From Herpetosiphon geysericola (GTDB lineage: Bacteria > Chloroflexota > Chloroflexia > Chloroflexales > Herpetosiphonaceae): a DNA stretch of 64,000 nt. The notes below the pieces were generated by a model. It was not told the DNA's origin, did not search any database, and saw nothing but the letters and a program-made list of their open reading frames with translations. The position numbers and the translations under genes were made by a program. This document shows positions 48,651 to 57,552 of the stretch, piece after piece. The stretch's first letter is position 1, and every line of letters begins with the position of its first letter. The stretch spans positions 98,091 through 162,090 of the forward strand of contig NZ_LGKP01000007.1 of NCBI RefSeq assembly GCF_001306135.1, written 5' to 3'.

Positions 48651-48696
48651 CCATCAGCAGCTCCAACGATTACGTTCTAACTGCTGATGGTTTTTT
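48651..48696 (+). terminator. Rho-independent terminator
   Basis: CCATCAGCAG (48651-48660) pairs with CTGCTGATGG (48681-48690) and is followed by TTTTTT. An inner AACG/CGTT pairing supports the loop. It ends the phosphoesterase transcript. Confidence 0.85.
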
Positions 48697-48747
48697 GTTA
48701 CCCGTTTGTTACAACAAAACCAGTATTCATTCTTCTATACTTAGGCT

Positions 48748-49206
48748 ATGAAGTATCTTTTTAGAAGTAATTGGCTTGCAATGCTAGCTTTTGTAAGCAC
48801 ATTATTAATTCAATGGATCGTGCTCCGCCCATTATTACTTGGTATTTCAGCCACGTATGTCGTCTTTGCTCGCAACGAGCCATTCAGTCAACGCTTGTTC
48901 CTCTATTGTATTATGAGTTTTAGTTTATTAGTTGGTGGCTTATTTGCACGCAAGCACTATCTACTGTTAGCGCCAATCATTGCAACTGCTAGCTATCTGC
49001 TTGGCGTTTGCTATTTGCAAAATCTGTTGCTGAATCCTGATCTCTGGAAGTTGAGCCAGCGTGGTTACAGCGTCAGAATGCTCGAAATCGCCAGCCTTGC
49101 GCTCGCGCTTGGTTGGCTGGTTGATCGCGTGCGACAAGCCATAATCCTCAGCCACCGCAAACGCCAAGCCCTGCATACAGCAACGCTTTATCCGAATGAG
49201 CGATAA
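48748..49206 (+). CDS. Small membrane protein, 152 aa
   Basis: The protein has about four hydrophobic segments (residues about 8-30, 45-65, 70-92 and 108-128) and a basic C-terminus rich in Arg and His. No family is recognised. No clear ribosome site stands out; a TTGTTACAACAAAA-rich segment lies upstream. It follows the terminator at 48651-48696 and so is its own unit. Confidence 0.6.
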   Translation: MKYLFRSNWLAMLAFVSTLLIQWIVLRPLLLGISATYVVFARNEPFSQRLFLYCIMSFSLLVGGLFARKHYLLLAPIIATASYLLGVCYLQNLLLNPDLWKLSQRGYSVRMLEIASLALALGWLVDRVRQAIILSHRKRQALHTATLYPNER

Positions 49207-49231
49207 TCGTTCAGGGTGCAGGACTAAGCGA

Positions 49232-49268
49232 AACAGGAACCGCGAAGAACGCGAAGGGCGCGAAGATA
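49232..49268. repeat. Short nonamer repeat
   Basis: Units ACCGCGAAG, AACGCGAAG, GGCGCGAAG. Same word family as elsewhere. Confidence 0.7.
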
Positions 49269-49316
49269 TGAAACTTGTATTGATCGAAGGCAAACGTCAA
49301 GCTGATTGCACGTTAC

Positions 49317-49670
49317 TTACAGCAGCGTACTCACCTCAATCAAAATCGCTGAAGGCACTTCAAAATAGAAGCCATAGCTACCACGCATTGAGTGTGGTTG
49401 CTGAATTGTCGCTGCATATTCAGTCTGCAAACGCGTAAAACATTGGTCAACAGCAGCGGTCGATTCAAGAATAAAGCCCACATGAAAGCCCGCCGGATAC
49501 TGCGGCAGCTCGTTTTGTTGGCTTAAAACGAAGCTAAATTGGGCTTGGCCCTGCAAAACCGCCAAACGCGAGCCTTTGGTTGCCAAAACCACAAAATCAA
49601 AATAGCGGCAAAAGAAATCACACGCCACAGTCAAATCGCTAACAATTAAGTTCAGATGATTAAGCTGCAT
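49317..49670 (-). CDS. VOC-superfamily protein (glyoxalase/bleomycin-resistance fold)
   Basis: The 117-aa protein begins MQLNHLNLIVSDLTVACDFF, the usual first beta-alpha-beta unit of VOC domains, and has a second unit with GFHVGFILES and GFYFEVPSAILIEV. His and Glu metal ligands (H5, E115-type position in LIEV) look present. Members bind or modify small molecules. It overlaps the upstream MarR gene by 11 bases, so the pair is probably one regulator-enzyme unit. Confidence 0.82.
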   Translation of the reverse strand: MQLNHLNLIVSDLTVACDFFCRYFDFVVLATKGSRLAVLQGQAQFSFVLSQQNELPQYPAGFHVGFILESTAAVDQCFTRLQTEYAATIQQPHSMRGSYGFYFEVPSAILIEVSTLL

Positions 49671-50103
49671 TGCTCACCTCTGCATTCTTAATTAGTTGCG
49701 CCAACACGTTGAGCGTTGTTTGATACGCTTCTGGCGTGATCTGCCGCATCAGTTGCGCCCGCTGCTCGTGCACCAAACGCGTAACATCAGCAAAGCGCTC
49801 AAGCGCTGCCGGATTGATTGCAAGTTCACAGGCCAGCAGATTAGTGTGCTCGGCTGGCGCAGAAATCCAATGTTGTTCAACTAATGTCGTGACGGTCATG
49901 CGCAATGTTGCTTGATCAGCCAACACAGCGGTAATTGTTGACACTGAATCCAAGCGTACTGGCTGCTGTTGCTGCACGATATTCAATAGTTGCCAAGCCA
50001 AACGCGATAAGCCAAACTGGGCTAAAGCTCGATCCAACCATGCGGTCAGCGCCTGATCGGCCTCTTTGAGCCAATAGCCGATTGGTTTTTGTTGCTCGTT
50101 CAT
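49660..50103 (-). CDS. MarR-like transcriptional regulator
   Basis: The 147-aa helical protein has a MarR-type layout: two N-terminal dimerisation helices, a winged-helix region (SRLAWQLLNIVQ, then LRMTVTTLVEQHWIS), and C-terminal helices. The wing is weakly conserved. It likely senses a small molecule and controls itself and the overlapping VOC gene. An AGGAGG site lies before the ATG at 50103. Confidence 0.7.
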   Translation of the reverse strand: MNEQQKPIGYWLKEADQALTAWLDRALAQFGLSRLAWQLLNIVQQQQPVRLDSVSTITAVLADQATLRMTVTTLVEQHWISAPAEHTNLLACELAINPAALERFADVTRLVHEQRAQLMRQITPEAYQTTLNVLAQLIKNAEVSNAA

Positions 50104-50150
50104 CGTTGTTCCTCCTATAACAGAGCAACAGCATACCGCTTGGCACAGGC

Positions 50151-50942
50151 TTAATCTTGTAAAAAATCGGCATTAACCTGCTGGCAAAATTGGCGTGGCG
50201 TGAGGCCAGCAAAATGGCGAAATTCATGCAGCAAATGGGCTTGGTCGCTGTAGCCCAAATCCGCTGCGAGCGCTGCAATCGATTGCATTGGTTGCTGAAC
50301 CAAGCGATCGCGCACCTGCTCAAAGCGAATCAAACGGGCCAGTTGTTTGGGCGTAATGCCTGTTATTTGGCGAAATTGGCGCTCAAATTGGCTCAGCGAG
50401 AGCCGTTGATGCTGGACTAATTCAGCAATCCGCACATTGCCAAACTCTTGATAGAGCAGCAAACCGCTGTGGTGCAGCGCCAACGTGGGCTTGCTCGCAA
50501 CCATATGATCAATTAAATAAGCATGAACATACTGCAACAGTGTGGCCAAATCGGCAAAGCGCGCCCAATGGCGCACCTGAGCGGCAAAACGCTGCCAGCG
50601 CGGCTCGTTCAACGCCAAAGGTTCATTTGGCAAACATGGTTGACCTAGCAAATCAGCAACCGCCCAGGCATATATTTGAATACCCACCAACTGGCAAGCC
50701 CCAGTTGCATACAAGTGTAATGGTTGCTGTTGCACGCCCAAGATAAAGGCCGCTGGCAGCTCGCAAAGCGTGCCATTGGCTCGCAGCCATTGCAGTGGCG
50801 CACCACAGCAAATAATCAATTGGGCATACGAATCGGGAATAATTGCTTGGCGATTGTAGTGGGCCTGCGATTCAGCCAACGCCCACAGCCGCATAATCTG
50901 CGAACCCAGCGATTCGTCAACGCCCAAGCTTTGGTGCTGCAT
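50151..50942 (-). CDS. AraC-family transcriptional regulator
   Basis: The 263-aa protein has an N-terminal AraC-like sensing domain (about 1-150, AAFILGVQQQPLHL) and a C-terminal double helix-turn-helix (RLSLSQFERQFRQITGITPKQL, split by the linker to AALAADLGYSDQAHLLHEFRHFAGLTPRQF). The start at 50942 has AAGGAGGG upstream, favouring it over a longer frame that runs into the terminator hairpin. The regulated gene is unknown. Confidence 0.88.
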   Translation of the reverse strand: MQHQSLGVDESLGSQIMRLWALAESQAHYNRQAIIPDSYAQLIICCGAPLQWLRANGTLCELPAAFILGVQQQPLHLYATGACQLVGIQIYAWAVADLLGQPCLPNEPLALNEPRWQRFAAQVRHWARFADLATLLQYVHAYLIDHMVASKPTLALHHSGLLLYQEFGNVRIAELVQHQRLSLSQFERQFRQITGITPKQLARLIRFEQVRDRLVQQPMQSIAALAADLGYSDQAHLLHEFRHFAGLTPRQFCQQVNADFLQD

Positions 50943-50975
50943 CCGCCCTCCTTGCTTGCAAAAAGCAGCGTTAAA

Positions 50976-51006
50976 CAAAAAGACACTCGGCAAAACCGAG
51001 TGTCTT
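50976..51006 (-). terminator. Rho-independent terminator of tRNA-Glu
   Basis: On the minus strand an 11-bp perfect stem (50996-51006 with 50980-50990, 5-base loop) is followed by TTTTTG. It sits three bases past the tRNA 3' end. Confidence 0.9.
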
Positions 51007-51008
51007 GG

Positions 51009-51082
51009 TGACGCATACGGGATTCGAACCCGTGATCTTCACCTTGAAAGGGTGACGTCCTAGGCCGCTAGACGAATGCGCC
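51009..51082 (-). tRNA. tRNA-Glu (anticodon TTC)
   Basis: The minus-strand cloverleaf is complete: a 7-bp acceptor stem (GGCGCAT with ATGCGTC), a D-arm with TAGCGGCCTAGGA, an anticodon stem TCACC/GGTGA with loop CTTTCAA (anticodon TTC), and a T-arm with GGTTCGAATCC. The discriminator base is A; CCA is not encoded. Confidence 0.95.
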
Positions 51083-51096
51083 ATGCAACGTTGTGT

Positions 51097-51124
51097 ATTA
51101 TATCCAGCAGCCGATTTTTGTCAA
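51097..51124 (-). promoter_or_regulatory. Consensus sigma-70-type promoter of tRNA-Glu
   Basis: On the minus strand TTGACA (51119-51124) and TATAAT (51097-51102) have a 16-base spacer and lie just upstream of the tRNA. Confidence 0.85.
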
Positions 51125-51145
51125 ATTACCCAAAGCTGAGCACCA

Positions 51146-51214
51146 TTGTGCTTGAGGGGGTGCAGGGGGATTAAAGCCCCCTGCGTCTCCCGCTGGCGGG
51201 ACGGAAGGATGGTG
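51146..51214 (+). repeat. Dispersed two-hairpin repeat, copy 2
   Basis: Two stems: GCAGGGGG (51162-51169) with CCCCCTGC (51177-51184), and CCCGC (51189-51193) with GCGGG (51196-51200). It matches 62080-62142 in inverted orientation almost exactly over about 60 bases. Confidence 0.85.
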
Positions 51215-51252
51215 ATCAATCCTCATTCAGCACTATAACCAAGCGTTTACCA

Positions 51253-52065
51253 TTACAATTCAACAATCGATAAGCGGTCGAGGGCGAACATGCGCTGCGC
51301 ATTGCGCAAGTAGCAGTAGGCGTGCAAGATGTGGCGCTTGCCTTCAACCGTCAGCCCAATTGGCAACACCCGCCGCTCAACTGGGTCGCCGCCAGCAGTC
51401 CGATACGAAATCATCAACGATTGACGGCTGGTCATAGCCGTCGAAATCTCTTGAATCAATGGGCTTTCTTCATCGCCAGGCAATAGGCCACGTTGCGCGC
51501 GCAGCAAATCGGCCAAGGTATGCACGCCTTTGCGATATAAAATATCAAGCAGATGTTCAAAGACTGGGCGCAAAGCCACCACATCGCTCATGGCGCGGTG
51601 CGAAGGCGCTTTTTCGCCAAGGTTGGTTGCCAACGAAGTCAAATTATAGCGCCGCGCAGTGATGTAGCGCCGAGCCAAAGCCAGCGTGTCGATAACTGGA
51701 GTTTCCAGCGGTGGCAAATTAATGCGGCCTAATTCGCTAGTCAAAAATCCAATATCAAAATAGGCGTTGTGCGCAACTAACACTGCTTCATGCAATAATT
51801 TATTGACTTTGGGCCAAATTTCGCCAAATGACGGCGCATTTGCAATCATTTCGGCACTAATGCCATTGACTGCGAATGCAGCGGGATCAATTTCGCGTTG
51901 CGGATTTACCAAAAACTCACAACGATCAATAATCTCGCGACCTTGAATGCGCATTGCAGCCATTTCACAAATGCGATGCCCAATTTGAACATCTAAGCCA
52001 GTGCTTTCCATATCGAACAACACAAACGGAATGGTGTGCAACGGACGATCAAGGAGAGTATACAT
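51253..52065 (-). CDS. DEDDh 3'-5' exonuclease fused to a C-terminal WYL domain
   Basis: The 270-aa protein has a DnaQ-like exonuclease domain (about 1-180): FDMESTG gives the DxE pair, HNAYFD the second Asp, and HRAMSD the final His/Asp. The last 60 residues (SLMISYRTAGGDPVERRVLPIGL, then HAYCYLRNAQRMFALDRL) read as a WYL domain, which binds nucleotides or ssDNA ends in regulators. The start at 52065 is chosen because the longer frame runs through non-homologous sequence. Role: DNA repair or nucleic acid sensing (inferred). Confidence 0.82.
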   Translation of the reverse strand: MYTLLDRPLHTIPFVLFDMESTGLDVQIGHRICEMAAMRIQGREIIDRCEFLVNPQREIDPAAFAVNGISAEMIANAPSFGEIWPKVNKLLHEAVLVAHNAYFDIGFLTSELGRINLPPLETPVIDTLALARRYITARRYNLTSLATNLGEKAPSHRAMSDVVALRPVFEHLLDILYRKGVHTLADLLRAQRGLLPGDEESPLIQEISTAMTSRQSLMISYRTAGGDPVERRVLPIGLTVEGKRHILHAYCYLRNAQRMFALDRLSIVEL

Positions 52066-52207
52066 GCGTGCTTCATTTCTAGTTCCCGTGCGGGAAACAT
52101 TTAACAACTTCGCTCGACAGTACGTGCAAAAGGCTTGCAAGGTTTGTCGTTACTGATTGTCAGTCTAACACGCTCATGTGTCAATATTTGTCATTTTAAT
52201 AATCAGT

Positions 52208-52687
52208 TTAGCTTTGATCGTCGCTAATATCGGCAACTTGGGCTTTGGCTGCTTGTTGTAAATGGCTCGGCGCAACCAGCATTTGCAAGCCACGTTGACC
52301 AGCACTCAAGCTAATTCGCGGATGCTGAAACGCGCTGAAATCGAGCACTACCGGCATTGCCCGCCGCGTGCCCAACGGCGAAACGCCACCTTTGAGATAG
52401 CCAGTCAAGCGCGTTAATTCCTCAATTGGAGCCATTTCAACTCGTTTATCGCCAATCGCATCAGCCAATTTCTTCAAGCTCAAATGATGATTGCTGGGCA
52501 CAACCGCCAGCACATAGCCTTTTTTCTCGCCTTTGACCAGCAAAGTTTTAAACAACATATTCAAGGGCAAGTTGAGCTTTGTGGCTGCTTCTTCGGCAGT
52601 AAATTCTGTTGCCTCAAAACTCAACAGCTCAAAATCGCTAGTCACACGGCACATCACATCGGTTGCTCTGGTTCTGGTTCCCATCAT
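52208..52687 (-). CDS. YbaK/EbsC-type Cys-tRNA(Pro) deacylase
   Basis: The 159-aa editing protein hydrolyses mischarged Cys-tRNA(Pro). Conserved blocks are NMLFKTLLVKG with the catalytic Lys, LAVVPSNHHLSLKKLA, and TGYLKGGVSPLGTRR with the Gly-rich loop. Two ATG codons, at 52687 and 52684, are possible starts; GGAGG lies three and six bases upstream respectively, so the second may be used. Standalone gene. Confidence 0.88.
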   Translation of the reverse strand: MMGTRTRATDVMCRVTSDFELLSFEATEFTAEEAATKLNLPLNMLFKTLLVKGEKKGYVLAVVPSNHHLSLKKLADAIGDKRVEMAPIEELTRLTGYLKGGVSPLGTRRAMPVVLDFSAFQHPRISLSAGQRGLQMLVAPSHLQQAAKAQVADISDDQS

Positions 52688-52821
52688 TGGCCTCCATCAC
52701 AATAACGCTCATTATAATCATTCACTAGACCTAGTTCAAACCAGCTTTTGGCCTATTTGGAGCACGAAAATGTATGTTAAACTAGCCTTGGATGTTCGCT
52801 ATATTCGATTGAGGAGAATGT

Positions 52822-53376
52822 ATGTTCAAACCAAAACCACAGCTTAAACTCTCAAAGCAGGGCATCAATGCAGTCTTGTTGATTGGCGGCATTGGTGCAA
52901 GCTTGCTGTTGATCCCCACGCTGATCATCACGCTTTCAACCAAAGAACTTGATACCTTTCTCGGCTGGTTTAACTTTATTGGCTTTGTCGTATTGTTGGT
53001 GAGTATTCGGCTGGTGCTGCGCCGCCCAGGCATGTATGAGTTGCCACCGCCACCAGCAATGCCAACCAACGTTGATCCCAGCCAAGGCTATTACGTTCCG
53101 CCAGCATATGTCAATGAATCACCAGGGCCGTTTGCCCATGGCCGTGGTATGAGTTCGATCCCGCCAATGCGCACAACTTTGCGCGGCAAATTCGCCTTAG
53201 CTGGCACATTTATCTTGGGTTTTATCATTATGCTTGGCTTGATGGCAATTTTGTCGCGCACCACAAACCTTAATAATGATGCATTTACCACAATTTTAAT
53301 CCTTGGGATGGTTGGAGTTGCCATCGCAGCACCCAACATTTTGCGTCTACCAGGCATGCGCAAACCTAGGCAGTAA
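52822..53376 (+). CDS. Membrane protein, 184 aa, unknown
   Basis: The protein has two hydrophobic helix pairs (about 17-37 and 45-65; 130-150 and 155-175) separated by a Pro-rich cytoplasmic or external loop (YELPPPPAMPTNVDPSQGYYVPP). GAGGAG lies five bases before the ATG. No family is recognised. It converges on a small proline-rich gene, with a strong hairpin between. Confidence 0.65.
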   Translation: MFKPKPQLKLSKQGINAVLLIGGIGASLLLIPTLIITLSTKELDTFLGWFNFIGFVVLLVSIRLVLRRPGMYELPPPPAMPTNVDPSQGYYVPPAYVNESPGPFAHGRGMSSIPPMRTTLRGKFALAGTFILGFIIMLGLMAILSRTTNLNNDAFTTILILGMVGVAIAAPNILRLPGMRKPRQ

Positions 53377-53384
53377 ATCCGATC

Positions 53385-53511
53385 CACGAGGAAACGAGGC
53401 CAAGAAACCGCGAAGGACGCGAAGGTTATTTTTTGATCCACGAAGGACACGAAGAAACACGAAGGGTCAACTTTGTGCTCTTCGTGTTTCTTCGTGGATC
53501 ATCATTATGTT
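53385..53511. repeat. Nonamer repeat forming a 17-bp hairpin between convergent genes
   Basis: CACGAAG-type nonamers. Arms 53448-53464 and 53480-53496 are perfect inverted copies (17 bp, 15-base loop). It may act as a two-way terminator. Confidence 0.75.
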
Positions 53512-53685
53512 CTATGCTCTTTGTTCTTCCTTGGGTGGATCGCCAATAGGCGGTTGGGGCCTGCTCGGCGGATCGCCAATCGTGGGCGGAGCATCATTGG
53601 CTGGCTCAATTGGCGGGTCGCCAATCGGCGTGGTTTCAGGTGTTGGTGGCTCAATTGGTGTTGGCTGATCGCTTTGGTCGCTCAT
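53512..53685 (-). CDS. Small proline-rich protein with IGDPP repeats, 57 aa
   Basis: The ORF starts at ATG 53685 with GAGGA seven bases upstream and ends at 53512. The peptide has three IGDPP units (residues 21-25, 36-40, 47-51) and is otherwise made of Pro, Glu, Thr and Asp, so it is likely disordered. Its stop codon falls inside the CATAGAA-type heptamer repeat, so the last residues (EEQRA) come from repeat sequence. It begins 21 bases after the stop of the YihY gene and is probably co-transcribed. It is too short for most gene callers. Confidence 0.55.
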   Translation of the reverse strand: MSDQSDQPTPIEPPTPETTPIGDPPIEPANDAPPTIGDPPSRPQPPIGDPPKEEQRA

Positions 53686-53706
53686 CGCAATATCCTCATC
53701 CTAAAG

Positions 53707-54813
53707 CTAGGCTTTGCCGTTGCGCAACGTTCGAATAAATTGAACAATCGCAACTAACGTACCAACAATACTCATCACGACCCCCAAAACCACACCCAAG
53801 GCCGTGCCCCCAACGGCATAGGTAGCTTTTTGTTGCGAGGTAGCCAGCGCTGGCGGCAAGGCGGTCGTTGGCAAGTCTGGCGGCGTGGGCAAAGCAATAG
53901 CTGGGGCCTGCTTCGCGCGCCGAGTTTGATTCCAATCGGTATACACCCGGCAAAATTCCGCGCCAAAAAAGATAATTTGGCTGGCGTAATAAATCCATGC
54001 GAGCAATGCGATAAAAGCCGCCACTGTCGTCGAAGCAGTATATTTATTGCCGCCAAGAAACAGCGAAAGCACGATTTTGCCAATTTCCCACAGCGCTGCG
54101 GTCAAAAGTGCCCCAGGCAATATATCGCGCCAGCGCATTTTGGGCTTGGGCATGGCAAAAAACAGCAAAAAGAAAATTAAGACATTGACTGCAAACGCTA
54201 GGGCAAAAGTAAAAATTTGCCAGCCAACCCCAACCCCAGGCAAATTGAAGCTCTTGGACAAATTTTCTAGGCCTTGCAATACAGAGGAAAGAATCAACGA
54301 GCTAATTAACAGCAAGCCAATCACTAGTACCAAGGAAAATGCTTTGCTACGCTCAATCACGGTACTTCTGATGGTATAGAGAAAATTGCCCTGCTTGGGC
54401 TGAATATCCCAAATAACATCAAACGATTTATCGATTTGGACGAAAATCCCGCTAGCAGCAAAAAAGGTTGTAATTAAAGCAATTGGCGCATTCGTACCAG
54501 CTTGTTGACTTAGGCTTTTCAAAATTTCAACCAGTGCGTTGCGAATCGAAGAGTTATCAACGCCAACTTGCGGACTTGTTTGAAAGACCTGCATCAGCGA
54601 ATTAACTAAGGTTTCTTCAACATTAGCGTTAGTATCACCTTGCAAGCGCAACCAATAGCCCAAAACTGAAAGTAATAATAAAATCAACGGAAAGATTGAA
54701 AATACCGCGTAATATGCCAACGATGCAGCCATGCGCGAACAATCATCATCGTTCCATGCTTTGACTGTGCGTTGCAGCAAAGGCCAAGCGGTTTTCGTAA
54801 CCCATTGTTTCAT
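53707..54813 (-). CDS. YihY/virulence factor BrkB family membrane protein
   Basis: The 368-aa protein has six or so membrane segments and the family's signature near the start (RMAASLAYYAVFSIFPLILLLLSVLGYWL) and RDILPGALLTAALWEIGKIVLSLFL. A Pro-rich stretch near residues 305-330 is followed by a final helix. The family was once called ribonuclease BN but has no nuclease role; transport is suspected. The small proline-rich gene follows. Confidence 0.9.
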   Translation of the reverse strand: MKQWVTKTAWPLLQRTVKAWNDDDCSRMAASLAYYAVFSIFPLILLLLSVLGYWLRLQGDTNANVEETLVNSLMQVFQTSPQVGVDNSSIRNALVEILKSLSQQAGTNAPIALITTFFAASGIFVQIDKSFDVIWDIQPKQGNFLYTIRSTVIERSKAFSLVLVIGLLLISSLILSSVLQGLENLSKSFNLPGVGVGWQIFTFALAFAVNVLIFFLLFFAMPKPKMRWRDILPGALLTAALWEIGKIVLSLFLGGNKYTASTTVAAFIALLAWIYYASQIIFFGAEFCRVYTDWNQTRRAKQAPAIALPTPPDLPTTALPPALATSQQKATYAVGGTALGVVLGVVMSIVGTLVAIVQFIRTLRNGKA

Positions 54814-54853
54814 AGATTGCGCCTCATCTCACACTAGGCGATTAATTGCCCGA

Positions 54854-56062
54854 TTATGTTTGTTCGCGGTTGAGCATGCCAGCACTGCCAAGCACGCTTT
54901 GGGTTTCATCCATTAGCTCTTCAATCTGGCGAATATACGATTGATGTTGCGCCGTCGCCGCAACTTCAGCAGTAACTTCGTCTTGCTGAATTGTAACCAA
55001 GCGCTCACGCAGCACCTTCAATTGGTTGCGGTAGGTATCGGCCAACTGGTCATCAATTGCTTTGTTAAACCACAGTTCGCGACCCAAAATTTGAATCGTC
55101 GCTGCCAAGGGTGGCGCAATCAGCATGCCCAAAATCCCCGAAGCCTGCGCCATCACCATCAATATCAAGACCACCAACACAGGACTAACCCGATTGGCCC
55201 CGTATAAACGTGGCTCGACCCAAATTTGCAGCATTGCAAACACCGCAATCGTTGATAAACCAGCCAACAACGCCACTGGCAAACTGACCAACAAGCCCAT
55301 CGCAACCGCTGGAATTAGCGCCAACAAAACCCCAACCCACGGCACCAGCCATGCAATCGCAATCCACAAGGCTAGCAAGGTTGGGTAGGGCATGCCAATG
55401 AATTCAAACACCATGCCCAAGCTAATGCCTGCCAACGAGCTTTGGGCCACTTCGCTGCGAATATAGGCACCAACTTCAAGCTCAACCGCGCGCCAAATCG
55501 TGCGCGCCCGCTGGCGATGTTTGGCATTGATTAATGAGAGCCACAAGCGCTCAAAGCGATTTTGATCAACCGCCCAATAGGTGCTCAGCGAGAGCAAAAT
55601 AACCAACTGAGCCAGAAAATCAAAGACCCCACTGCTAAACCCAATAATGCTATCTACAACCGCCGTGCCATCGGTGCCAGCCATATAATCAAGCAACCCT
55701 TGACGCGATGGCAATTCGCTGGCAATCGTTTGTTGCCATTGTTGGCCTTGCGGCCAAGTGATGGTGATATTGGTATAAAAATTGAGCAATTGATCGCCAG
55801 CCCGTTGCAATTCAGTCAACAAGCCACGACTAATTACTGCAAACAAGCTGCCAAAAAAGATAAAGCTGGCAAAATAGACCAAGCCATAGGCCGCGCCACG
55901 ACTCATCCCGCGATCGATCAAGCGCTGCGCAAATGGTCGAACTGCCGAGGCAATCACCAACGAAACCAAAAAGAGCAACACCGCATCGCTAAACATCCAC
56001 ATCAGCACCACAAGGCCAATTGTGAAGAGGATGGTTGCAGTAACCCGCGCAAGCTGTTTCAT
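54854..56062 (-). CDS. AI-2E family transporter (second of pair)
   Basis: The 402-aa protein has eight or so membrane segments with the family pattern ASLVIASAVRPFAQRL near the start and the C-terminal VEPRLYGANRVSPVLVVLILMVMAQASGILGMLIAPPLAATIQI. AI-2E/PerM proteins transport small solutes or autoinducer in varied organisms. The C-terminal 70 residues are charged. Its ATG overlaps the stop of the upstream paralogue as ATGA, so both are made from one transcript. Confidence 0.9.
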   Translation of the reverse strand: MKQLARVTATILFTIGLVVLMWMFSDAVLLFLVSLVIASAVRPFAQRLIDRGMSRGAAYGLVYFASFIFFGSLFAVISRGLLTELQRAGDQLLNFYTNITITWPQGQQWQQTIASELPSRQGLLDYMAGTDGTAVVDSIIGFSSGVFDFLAQLVILLSLSTYWAVDQNRFERLWLSLINAKHRQRARTIWRAVELEVGAYIRSEVAQSSLAGISLGMVFEFIGMPYPTLLALWIAIAWLVPWVGVLLALIPAVAMGLLVSLPVALLAGLSTIAVFAMLQIWVEPRLYGANRVSPVLVVLILMVMAQASGILGMLIAPPLAATIQILGRELWFNKAIDDQLADTYRNQLKVLRERLVTIQQDEVTAEVAATAQHQSYIRQIEELMDETQSVLGSAGMLNREQT

Positions 56063-57336
56063 GCGGCTAGTTCCTCACTGCTATTGATCGCCGCAAGCAT
56101 GCCATCCAAATCAACCACCACATGCTCTAGTTGATCATCAAACACAATATTGGCTTCATCTTCGTTTTCATCAGCCCGATTATGCCGCTGTAAGGCTTGG
56201 AGCAATTGTTGCGATTCGTAATGCAAGACGCCAAAACGATCGCGGCGGGTTACATTCGCACTCGATTCACTTTGGTTAAACACCAAGCGAGTGAAGATAA
56301 TTTGCACAATTGCCGCCAAAGGCACGGCCAAAATCCCGCCTGCCAAGCCCAAGGTCGCGCTAAATGCAGCAAAGGCAACCAACGTCAACACTGCATTGAC
56401 CCCAACCGCGCGATCCATCACCTTGGGAACCAAAAAGGTGCCTTCGATTTGTTGAATCACCACGGTTGCCACAATCACCCAAGTAAAGGCGGTTACATCG
56501 CCTTGGGCAAGCGTAATCAGCAGCGGCGGCACCGCTCCCAACACTGGCCCTAGAATAGGAATTGTCTCCAGCAAGCCAGCCAAAATGCCTAACACAATCG
56601 CATAATCGATGCCAATCAACAGGTAGGCAGCGGTCGAAAGTGCGCCAATCGATAAATCAAGAATCAATTGGCCACGAATAAACGCACCCATTTTGGCTTG
56701 AATTTCAGCAATCAGCGAACGCCAATTCTCACGCTTTTCGACAGCGACTAATTGCAACAAGGTGCGCAGCACCCGATCACCATCGAGCGTCCAGTAGAAG
56801 CCAAGCAACAGCGTAGCAATCACCACAAACAGACTAATGCCTGTATTTTCGAGTACGCTAATTAATTGAGTCACCGCGACGTCAGTTTGTTGCTGGTTGG
56901 TTTCGGCGGGAGCAACGCCCGAGAGCGAAAGCGGCGCTTCAAGTGGCAAGCGAGCAGCCAAATTGCGAATAAAACTGCTCCGCGAGGAAACCAGAAACTG
57001 ACGCGCATCGTGGTAATACTCGGGTATTTTGGCGGTAATCGCGGTAATTTGCTCGGTAATCAGCGGCGCCAGCAGCACCACAACCCCAATCAACAAGCCC
57101 AATAACAGCAGGTAGGCGATAATCACCCCCAGCTGGGGCGCGATTTTGAGCCGTTGCAACAGCTGCACCAGCGGGCGAATTGCTGTGCTGAGCACAAACG
57201 CAATAAACGCCACCACAAACACACTATAAAAATTAACAATCACAAAAGCAAGGCCGATCATCGCAAGGACGACCAAAGTTGCGGTCATGACACGCCGCGT
57301 TGTCCAACGAGCGAGGGTCAACGAAAGCTCGTCCAT
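56059..57336 (-). CDS. AI-2E family transporter (first of pair)
   Basis: The 425-aa protein has about eight membrane segments and shares the family blocks (AFVLSTAIRPLVQLLQRL, LLETIPILGPVLGAVPPLLI, AAFSATLGLAGGILAVPLAAIVQIIF). It is paralogous to the gene it overlaps downstream. The ATG at 57336 follows GGGAG; a longer frame starting at 57354 is rejected. A heteromeric pair is possible (inference). Confidence 0.9.
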   Translation of the reverse strand: MDELSLTLARWTTRRVMTATLVVLAMIGLAFVIVNFYSVFVVAFIAFVLSTAIRPLVQLLQRLKIAPQLGVIIAYLLLLGLLIGVVVLLAPLITEQITAITAKIPEYYHDARQFLVSSRSSFIRNLAARLPLEAPLSLSGVAPAETNQQQTDVAVTQLISVLENTGISLFVVIATLLLGFYWTLDGDRVLRTLLQLVAVEKRENWRSLIAEIQAKMGAFIRGQLILDLSIGALSTAAYLLIGIDYAIVLGILAGLLETIPILGPVLGAVPPLLITLAQGDVTAFTWVIVATVVIQQIEGTFLVPKVMDRAVGVNAVLTLVAFAAFSATLGLAGGILAVPLAAIVQIIFTRLVFNQSESSANVTRRDRFGVLHYESQQLLQALQRHNRADENEDEANIVFDDQLEHVVVDLDGMLAAINSSEELAA

Positions 57337-57552
57337 GGCGACTCCCATACACAAATATGCTTAGCTGGATGGATACAGGCAGGATTTAAGCAACAACTAT
57401 ACCAAAAACATCGCCTGTAGCAAGCGTAAAATTAAGCCAATCCTTAACCGATTCTTGCCAGATTTTCAGCAGAGTGTGCTATGCTAGGGGGAATAATTCC
57501 GAATCCCACCACCTCAGCGGTGTTGCCTATTATTCAAGAAGGAGTGTGCTGC

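Noticed and set aside
51245..51253. TGTAATGGT next to the two-hairpin repeat as an IS end
   Set aside because: It lies at the stop codon of the exonuclease gene and the similarity does not extend, so it is probably chance.
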